A stretch of DNA of 64,000 nucleotides. It comes from Seleniivibrio woodruffii (lineage in GTDB: Bacteria > Chrysiogenota > Deferribacteres > Deferribacterales > Geovibrionaceae). The notes beneath the pieces are model-generated. The model was not told where the DNA came from. It was given only the letters and a program-made list of their open reading frames with translations, and searched no databases. Positions 58,066 to 64,000 of the stretch are shown here, in pieces (within the stretch, counting starts at the first letter, position 1; each line of letters opens with the position of its first letter). The DNA lies in contig NZ_SMGG01000004.1 of NCBI RefSeq assembly GCF_004339245.1, forward strand, positions 62,001-126,000. Reading direction: 5' to 3'. The translations under genes were made by a program, and so were the position numbers.

Positions 58066-59199
58066 TTAAACCTTTATTGATTTTAACCAATGGTAGAATT
58101 CAACATCGTATATTTTATATTGGTCGCCGTCTTTGTAGATTGCCAGTTTTTCTTCCAGTGTTTTAAGAGCTCTTTGCAGTGTTGCGGTAGATATATCGTA
58201 TTTGCTGATTATCTCGCGGGAGAAGAGATTCTCGCTGCGTTGAGAGAGTATCAAAAGTGCCTTGCGCTGAGCCGCAGTGAAACTGTTTGGAAAGTAGTTT
58301 CTAAAGAAGTTATCGTTGCTAAGAGTAATGTCCTTTAGCACACACAAAATCAGTTCTTTGTTGATTTCTTCTGATTCATTCTCGAAAAGATAGTGGCAGA
58401 GCTTCTGGATAAACCTTGTTTCTCCAAAAGATAAATCGTAAATCAATTCAAAATCGGTTTCAGAGATATGTTTATTATTAATTCTAAACTTCGCCGAAAC
58501 AAAATCATAAAATTCATGTTTATCAATTGGCATAAGCTCTATGATGTCTGCCAGGGTGTAAAAAGGTCGACTTGTATTAATGAACATGTTGGCGAGTATG
58601 TGCTGTTTTGAGCCTGTAAAAACATATGAGAGCTGATTATGTTGCTGTACTTTGCCCCTGAGTAATGCTTCAAGGTCATGATCTTTAATCGAGCTAATCT
58701 GCTGAAATTCATCGAAGATTATGCAGCCTTTCATATTATTCTTTTTGAGAAAGCTGTTTAGGTTCTCAAAAGTATTTTCAAACCACACGAGAAAATCAAA
58801 GCCACCGGAATCCAGAGTAGGCGTTAAGGAAATCCCTCCTGACGGATCAGGCGATACTGATAGACGTACATTTTTCAGAATATTTCCAAGGTCTTTTAGT
58901 CGTGTGGTGATATCTTTTTTATAGTCAGAGTTGGCTATTCCGATTGAAACCTGTTTTGCAAAATCTGTTTCATCTGTAATGCTGAAAAGGTCGATGTATA
59001 TCTTCATAAAGTTTTTTGGCAGGTGAGATTCAAAGATTTCTTTCAACAGAGATGTTTTACCATATCTTCTTTTGGAAAAGAGAAGGATATTTACACTGTT
59101 ATTTATCTTGCCGACAATATCCTGGATATACTTGCTTCTGCCGCAGAAATGATCTCCGGTAACTATAGCGTTATACACAAATGGATTTTTCATGCCCAA
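58066..59199 (-). CDS. AAA ATPase of the archaeal-type ATPase (PF01637-like) family
   Basis: The 377-residue protein has 'NILLFSKRRYGKTSLLKEIF' (Walker A), 'MKGCIIFDEFQQISSI' (Walker B), a sensor-like 'LSYVFTGSKQHIL' and a C-terminal winged helix ('SREIISKYDISTATLQRALKTLEEKLAIYKDGDQYKIYD'). These STAND-like ATPases are widespread, frequently horizontally transferred and of unknown function. Its DNA is clearly more AT-rich than that of the genes before it. It stands alone between transposon-end-like repeats, so it is probably foreign. Confidence 0.82.
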   Translation of the reverse strand: MGMKNPFVYNAIVTGDHFCGRSKYIQDIVGKINNSVNILLFSKRRYGKTSLLKEIFESHLPKNFMKIYIDLFSITDETDFAKQVSIGIANSDYKKDITTRLKDLGNILKNVRLSVSPDPSGGISLTPTLDSGGFDFLVWFENTFENLNSFLKKNNMKGCIIFDEFQQISSIKDHDLEALLRGKVQQHNQLSYVFTGSKQHILANMFINTSRPFYTLADIIELMPIDKHEFYDFVSAKFRINNKHISETDFELIYDLSFGETRFIQKLCHYLFENESEEINKELILCVLKDITLSNDNFFRNYFPNSFTAAQRKALLILSQRSENLFSREIISKYDISTATLQRALKTLEEKLAIYKDGDQYKIYDVEFYHWLKSIKV

Positions 59200-59315
59200 C
59201 CTCTCTGATTAACAATAACGCCTTGAATTTGTAAAAACAAGAGAAATTATGCAAAATGCGTAATGCAAATTGCATAACAGATGCTTTTCTTGTAAAAGAT
59301 AACTGAGTAGCATTA

Positions 59316-59390
59316 GATTAGTTCCCAACTTAATTAGAAAGCTACATGTCATTTTCTATTAAAGTTCACCAATTTTCTAGTTGTTTTGCC
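59316..59390. repeat. AT-rich repeat upstream of the Ca2+-type ATPase gene
   Basis: GATTAGTTCCCAACTTAATT and AGAAAGCT (59316-59343) match 62352-62379 at 26 of 28 positions. The following TTTTCTATTAAAGTTCACC and TTTTCTAG units resemble the tandem repeats at 57934. The end, GTTGTTTTGCC (59380-59390), also recurs at 62386. It forms the left member of a direct-repeat pair around the ATPase gene. Confidence 0.7.
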
Positions 59391-59527
59391 AGAATGTTAT
59401 TAAGTTTGTAAATGATATTGCGCCTTCCTTTTGCAGTGATGGACTCTGTTATGAAGCAGCTAAATTCTTCCTAATATGAAATTAATAAATTTGACTCTTT
59501 CGGTCAGGCATTATCTACTTATATGAG

Positions 59528-59536
59528 TGTTATAAT
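59528..59536 (+). promoter_or_regulatory. Extended -10 promoter of the Ca2+-type ATPase gene
   Basis: TGTTATAAT is a perfect extended -10 element, 21 bp before the ATG at 59558. No matching -35 is clear at the usual distance. Confidence 0.5.
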
Positions 59537-59557
59537 CAGACATATGGTTATACGCTT

Positions 59558-62209
59558 ATGTACTATGACAATAAACCGGATGAAGTTTTCAGTTTACTGG
59601 ATTCAGACAAGGGAGGGTTGTCTTCTGCCTCTGCCTGTGAACGTCTGAGCATATATGGACGCAACAGGCTGTCTGAAAAACCTGCCAGAAATCCATTTCT
59701 TATCTTTCTTGATCAATTTAAAAGTGCGTTAGTGATAATTCTGCTTATTGCGGCTGTAATATCTGCGGCTGTGGGAGAAATTGTTGATTCAGCGGTTATT
59801 TTTGCGATTGTTGTGCTCAATTCTCTGCTGAGTTTATACCTGACCCTAAAAGCGGAAAAATCTATTCGTTCTTTAAAGGGAATGCTTAGCCATAAGGCAA
59901 ATGTTCTGCGTAATAATATGTCGGAGATAATTGACGCTGAGCTTCTTGTCCCGGGAGATATAGTGCTGCTTGAGAGCGGCAGTACTGTTCCGGCTGATAT
60001 ATACATATTTAATTCTGTTAATCTACATGTCGACCAGTCATCGCTTACGGGGGAATCAGTGGCTGTTGGCAAGCAGTCTGGCGTACAGAACGCCGAGACG
60101 CCTGTGACCGAAAGAACCAATATGGTTTTTATGGGTACTATAATCACCATGGGGCGTGCGACGGGGATTGTGACCGCAACAGGGATGCAGACGGAGTTTG
60201 GTCGCATAGCCGGACTAGCCAAAAGCATCGATACCGGAACTACAAGGCTTCAGCTGAAACTGGATATTCTGGGGCGCAAGCTTGGTATTGCATCGGTTTT
60301 GATAGCCTTTGCAATATTCGTTCTTGGGCTTTTTCAGGACAGAGAGCTTTTAAGTATGTTTTTAGTGGGAGTTTCCCTTGCTGTTGCAGTGATTCCGGAG
60401 GGATTGCCTGCTGTTGTTACAATTACTCTGGCACTTGGCGTGCGTAACATGATAAATCGAAACTGTCTGATAAGAAATCTTTCAGCAACAGAGACGCTTG
60501 GGGAAATATCTGTCATCTGTACAGATAAAACCGGAACTCTCACAAAAAATGAAATGACCGTACGAAGCATATATTGTGGAGCTAGGTTTTACACAGTTAC
60601 AGGAGAGGGGTATCAGCCTGAAGGTAAGATACTTTCAGAAGAGGCACCAGCTGATGATGCAATACTGAATCGTCTGATACTGACAGGGATGCTTTGTAAC
60701 AATACAGATGTTTTTTTGCAAGATGGCAAGTATACCGCCGCAGGGACACCGACAGAAGGTGCGCTGGTAACTCTAGGGATGAAATACGGTATTTCAAGTA
60801 ATGAACGAACCCGTAATCGCTCTTTTGCCAAAGAGATTGAATTTACATCTTCCCGGAAGAGGATGACATCTATTTATCTGGAGAACGGTTCTTACTGTCT
60901 GTATTGCAAAGGGGCGCCGGAACAGATACTGGCATGTTCAGCCTTATATGCTTCATCTGACGGGCTAAAAGAATTGACACCAGCTGTTAAGGTTGAACTT
61001 GAAGATGTTTATTACAGGATGGCTGGAGAAGGGCTGAGGATTATAGCCTTGGGTTATAGAATGATAGAAGACCCGAATCTTTCGGATAATGAACTGGAAG
61101 ATGCTCTGATTTTCCTTGGATTTACAGGTATATCAGACCCTCCGAGACCGGAAGTGAGAGAGGCTGTTGAAAAATGTCGTGACGCAGGTATAGAGGTTAT
61201 CATGATAACCGGTGACTCGCCTGTTACTGCACGTTCTATTGGGCGTGAGATAGGCATAAGCACAGATAATGCTGTCTGCGGTGTCGAGATAGACCGAATG
61301 AACGATGACGAACTTGGTGAAATTCTCAAGGAATGCAGAGTTTTTGCCAGAGTAACCCCTGAGCATAAATTCAGAATAGTCAAGCAGCTCCAGATGCAGG
61401 GGCATGTTACCGCTATGACAGGAGACGGCGTTAATGATTCACCTGCGCTCAAGCAGTCAGATGTTGGTATTGCCATGGGAATCAAAGGGACTGATGTGGC
61501 AAAAGATGCTTCAGATATGATCCTCACTGATGACAACTTTGCCAGTATTGTTGACGGAGTTGAGGAGGGGCGAAGACAATACGAAAATATACGCAGATTT
61601 ACCAATTTCATTATTTCAGCCAACTTTGGAGAGATAATCACTATCCTGCTGGCTATGCTTATGCATATGCCTGTTATCCTTTTTGCTGTACAGATATTAT
61701 GGATAAATCTGGCTACAGACAGCGCTTTGGCTCTTGCACTGGGCACAGACAGATCCGCTCCGGACAGCATGAAGAGCCCCCCCAGACCTCATAATACCGA
61801 TATACTGAACAGAGAGACAGTCGGTTTTCTGCTTTTTATGGGGCTCTGGATAGGAGGGCTCACTGCAGGTATCTTTTACTTTATGCTTAAAGCAGGACTG
61901 CCGGAGGCTGAGGCGAGGAGCGCAGCATTTATCGGACTTATTATATTCGAAATGATTCATATGTTTAACTTCAGAGAGGCTGATGTCTCAGTGTTCAGAA
62001 AGAGCTATCTGGATAATAAATCACTGAATATTGCTTGGCTGGCTACATTTGCCGCACAGCTGGTAATCATATACTGGCAGCCTGCTCAGGATGTATTTTA
62101 TACCAGACCATTATCAATGAACGACTGGTTTTTTATTTCCCTGGCTGGCCTTTCGATTATCCTGATGGCAGAGATTTACCGTGTTCTAAGAAATGTTCTG
62201 ATTAAATAA
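59558..62209 (+). CDS. P2A-type cation-transporting ATPase (Ca2+ pump-like, PacL family)
   Basis: The 883-residue pump has a cation-ATPase N-terminal domain ('LSIYGRNRLSEKPARNPFLIFLDQFKS'), 'DQSSLTGESVAVGKQ' (actuator TGES), the transport-site helix 'VAVIPEGLPAVVTITLALGV', the phosphorylation site 'VICTDKTGTLTKNEMTV', 'YCKGAPEQIL', 'MITGDSPVTARSIG' and the hinge 'MTGDGVNDSPALKQSDVGIAMG'. PEGLP and the order of domains fit SERCA/PMCA-like bacterial Ca2+ (or Mn2+) exporters. Four C-terminal helices end the protein. It is flanked by AT-rich direct repeats, and its codon use is more AT-rich than the biotin or argS genes, so it may have been acquired by transfer. Confidence 0.92.
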   Translation: MYYDNKPDEVFSLLDSDKGGLSSASACERLSIYGRNRLSEKPARNPFLIFLDQFKSALVIILLIAAVISAAVGEIVDSAVIFAIVVLNSLLSLYLTLKAEKSIRSLKGMLSHKANVLRNNMSEIIDAELLVPGDIVLLESGSTVPADIYIFNSVNLHVDQSSLTGESVAVGKQSGVQNAETPVTERTNMVFMGTIITMGRATGIVTATGMQTEFGRIAGLAKSIDTGTTRLQLKLDILGRKLGIASVLIAFAIFVLGLFQDRELLSMFLVGVSLAVAVIPEGLPAVVTITLALGVRNMINRNCLIRNLSATETLGEISVICTDKTGTLTKNEMTVRSIYCGARFYTVTGEGYQPEGKILSEEAPADDAILNRLILTGMLCNNTDVFLQDGKYTAAGTPTEGALVTLGMKYGISSNERTRNRSFAKEIEFTSSRKRMTSIYLENGSYCLYCKGAPEQILACSALYASSDGLKELTPAVKVELEDVYYRMAGEGLRIIALGYRMIEDPNLSDNELEDALIFLGFTGISDPPRPEVREAVEKCRDAGIEVIMITGDSPVTARSIGREIGISTDNAVCGVEIDRMNDDELGEILKECRVFARVTPEHKFRIVKQLQMQGHVTAMTGDGVNDSPALKQSDVGIAMGIKGTDVAKDASDMILTDDNFASIVDGVEEGRRQYENIRRFTNFIISANFGEIITILLAMLMHMPVILFAVQILWINLATDSALALALGTDRSAPDSMKSPPRPHNTDILNRETVGFLLFMGLWIGGLTAGIFYFMLKAGLPEAEARSAAFIGLIIFEMIHMFNFREADVSVFRKSYLDNKSLNIAWLATFAAQLVIIYWQPAQDVFYTRPLSMNDWFFISLAGLSIILMAEIYRVLRNVLIK

Positions 62210-62351
62210 GGTAGTATACCAATCTACAATTTATGCTGAACATGGGGAAGTTTTTCAAATGCCGGCTCTATTTGTCTGATTGCTTCCGGAGTGGTTATAG
62301 ATAATGAATTGCCCTTGGATTTATAGACACTTTTGGATCGTAAAAAAGTGA

Positions 62352-62396
62352 GATTAGTTTCCAACTTAATTAGAAAACTGCAAAGGTTGTTTTGCC
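62352..62396. repeat. AT-rich repeat downstream of the Ca2+-type ATPase gene
   Basis: GATTAGTTTCCAACTTAATT and AGAAAACT, followed by GGTTGTTTTGCC, is a shorter direct copy of 59316-59390 that lacks the middle of about 30 bp. The two copies bracket the ATPase gene. Confidence 0.7.
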
Positions 62397-62481
62397 CACC
62401 GCAGATGTCTCCATTGCGGTTCAATCAGACGGATATTCTTATGCAGTAGTTTTTAATTTAGATTTACTGTAATATCCAATC

Positions 62482-63876
62482 ATGTTTATCGAATACCTTA
62501 TATATCTTTTTTATGGTCTGGCTTTCATAATTCTCGGAGTTGCCGTTTTTGCCAAAGACAAACGGTTCAGCAAACTTAAGATAGCGGGTATACTCTGGCT
62601 TTTGGGCCTGTTCGGGCTGATCCATGGTGTGCACGAGTGGATGGATCTCTACAGGCTTTTCGGGTTCCATGAAGGCGATGACATAATATTCAATCCTGCT
62701 TTCAGGCTTGCTGTAATGAGTGCATCCTTTCTGGTGCTCCTTGTTTACGGAATAAGGCTCAACCTCATTGTTTCCTCAAAACTGAATAAGACTTCACATG
62801 CATTAAAATACATCGCTGCCGGATCGGTGGCTACTCTGCTTGTTACGTCAGCGGTTTTCTATTTTAACTGGGATACGGAGAACAGTGCTGCCATGTTTGT
62901 GCGCTGTTTTCTCGGGTTTCCTTCGGCGCTTCTTTCCGGAATCGGGATGATAGGATATTCCAGAGCGGTCAGACATATGTCGGCTGAGGGAGCCGGAAGC
63001 TTTGCTGCATCCGGTGCGGCGATGATAGCCTATGCCTTTTTTACCGGTCTTTTTCCTTCCGAAACGCTTATTCCGGCACTCAATATTAAAATTGTTGCTG
63101 TCCGGGGAGTCTGCGCCATCGTTATTCTGCATTTCATGATGAAGGCTCTGACCGTTTTTGACATTGAATATATGAATATGCTTGAGACAAGACTTCAGAG
63201 GCTTGCTCAGTCTGAAAAGCTTTCGTCTATAGGCAAGCTGGCTGCCGGCATTGCCCATGAGATAAATAATCCCCTTGCGAATGCATCCCTTGGCATAGAG
63301 ATAATCAAAGATCGGATAAGCGATGATATGGTAATGGCAAAGCTGGAATCTGTGGAAAAAAGTATAGACAGAGCATCGAAGATTGCCGGAGAGCTTCTGC
63401 TTTATGCAAGGGAGAAAGAGGCCGAGTTTGTAAGCTTTAACGTTTCAGAACTTTTAGACAGCATTAAAACACTTATTTCACACAGTCCTGCGGGGCGTCT
63501 TGTTGTTTACGGGGATATTGAAGATGCAAAAATTTCCGGAATAATCTGGAAGCTCGAAGAGGTACTTATCAATCTGATAATGAACAGCTGCGAAGCCACC
63601 GAAGGTGACGGTGAAATTCTCATAAGCTCTTCATTCAGTAATGGATTTTCTTATATAACTGTTGAAGACAGGGGAACAGGGATACCTCCGGAATATCTTT
63701 CGAGGATATTTGATCCTTTTTTTACAACCAAAGATGTGGGAGAAGGAACCGGAATGGGGCTTTCCATATGTTATAATATAGTTAAGATGCACGGTGGTGA
63801 TATTTCCATAGAGAACAGGATGAGCGGCGGTGTGCGTGCCGTTGTGTCTATTCCGGCGGAGAGAGCAGATGGATGA
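62482..63876 (+). CDS. Membrane sensor histidine kinase
   Basis: The 464-residue protein begins with about seven membrane helices (residues 1 to about 220). A dimerisation and phospho-acceptor domain follows with '[28 protein letters not shown]', histidine near residue 260, of the NtrB/AtoS subgroup. The ATPase domain has '[22 protein letters not shown]' (N box), '[24 protein letters not shown]' and '[22 protein letters not shown]'. The response regulator gene overlaps its end by 8 bp, so the pair forms a two-component system. The membrane part lacks a recognisable periplasmic domain, so the signal is unknown. Confidence 0.92.
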   Translation: MFIEYLIYLFYGLAFIILGVAVFAKDKRFSKLKIAGILWLLGLFGLIHGVHEWMDLYRLFGFHEGDDIIFNPAFRLAVMSASFLVLLVYGIRLNLIVSSKLNKTSHALKYIAAGSVATLLVTSAVFYFNWDTENSAAMFVRCFLGFPSALLSGIGMIGYSRAVRHMSAEGAGSFAASGAAMIAYAFFTGLFPSETLIPALNIKIVAVRGVCAIVILHFMMKALTVFDIEYMNMLETRLQRLAQSEKLSSIGKLAAGIAHEINNPLANASLGIEIIKDRISDDMVMAKLESVEKSIDRASKIAGELLLYAREKEAEFVSFNVSELLDSIKTLISHSPAGRLVVYGDIEDAKISGIIWKLEEVLINLIMNSCEATEGDGEILISSSFSNGFSYITVEDRGTGIPPEYLSRIFDPFFTTKDVGEGTGMGLSICYNIVKMHGGDISIENRMSGGVRAVVSIPAERADG

Positions 63877-64000
63877 AAAGATTCTGATAGTTGACGATGA
63901 TGACGAACTGAGATCTAACATTGATGAAATACTGGTTGTCGCAGGATTTCAGACGCGGCAGGCATCCGGTGCGTCAGAAGCCATGAAGATGATTCAGGCT
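63869..64000 (+). CDS. Response regulator, receiver domain (3' partial)
   Basis: The first 44 codons encode the start of a receiver domain: '[32 protein letters not shown]' with the acidic triad DDD at residues 9-11. The gene runs off the window, so the phosphorylated aspartate and the output domain are not seen. It overlaps the histidine kinase gene by 8 bp and should be its partner. Given the NtrB-like kinase, an NtrC-type or a simple receiver output are both possible. Confidence 0.88.
   Translation, partial: MDEKILIVDDDDELRSNIDEILVVAGFQTRQASGASEAMKMIQA

Overview
The window is a dense stretch of bacterial chromosome of roughly middle GC content, with strong AGGAGG-type ribosome binding sites and short intergenic gaps. 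The gene set fits a free-living, anaerobic or facultatively anaerobic, motile Gram-negative bacterium: a membrane-bound uptake [NiFe]-hydrogenase, an acetate permease, a TonB/ExbBD system, lipoproteins, a flagellar rod-type protein and a complete type I-F CRISPR-Cas system. The overall style recalls Deferribacterota (Geovibrio, Denitrovibrio, Seleniivibrio), but no rRNA or marker gene is present, so that placement is a guess.

Layout. 0-2.4 kb: the tail of a PhnD-like periplasmic binding protein with a C-terminal membrane anchor, a thioredoxin-like protein, and an RlmI-type rRNA methyltransferase. 2.4-8.3 kb: a minus-strand hydrogenase operon in E. coli hyb order (hybO, hybA, hybB, hybC, hybD), closed by a terminator. 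8.3-9.2 kb: a long AT-rich non-coding gap. 9.2-12.8 kb: a C11 peptidase, a small membrane protein, pyruvate kinase and an E1-like (ThiF/MoeB/HesA) protein. 12.9-23.1 kb: the type I-F CRISPR-Cas locus. On the minus strand it runs from a 22-spacer array through cas1 and cas2-3, then cas8f, cas5f, cas7f and cas6f, to a one-spacer array with its own promoter; a tRNA-Leu(CAG) lies beside the leader. 23.2-25.5 kb: a P1B metal ATPase with its CsoR-type repressor and operator. 25.5-34 kb: an SH3-repeat protein, a second PhnD-like protein, a CoA-binding protein, a flagellar rod-like protein, a Cys-rich PAS histidine kinase, an argS-SPOR-glycoside hydrolase operon and elbB. 34-44.4 kb: a large lipoprotein with Ig-like repeats and DUF1566 domains, surE with an overlapping mini-lipoprotein, and a TPR-ExbB-ExbD-TonB-MidA operon. 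44.5-49 kb: biotin genes (bioDA diverging from bioF, an esterase and bioC). 49-53.5 kb: an ActP/DUF485 permease facing a cNMP/CBS/DUF294 regulator. 53.5-57.8 kb: mostly unrecognised small genes. 57.9-62.4 kb: a probable transferred segment with an AAA ATPase and a Ca2+-type P-ATPase, bounded by repeated AT-rich ends. 62.5-64 kb: a histidine kinase and the start of its response regulator.

The most interesting signal lies in the 164-bp gap between cas2-3 and cas8f. On the strand opposite the cas genes there are two degenerate CRISPR repeats that keep the Cas6f hairpin geometry, separated by a short 19-nt pseudo-spacer. The pseudo-spacer matches (15 of 17 bases, next to a CC motif, the type I-F PAM) a sequence 20-50 bp away that overlaps the predicted -10 elements of the divergent promoters in the same gap. 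This looks like a CreR/CreA-type crRNA-like RNA that could direct Cascade to the promoter of its own effector operon. The leader of that operon also holds a tiny ORF rich in AUA and AGA codons, which recalls CreT toxins; that part is speculative.
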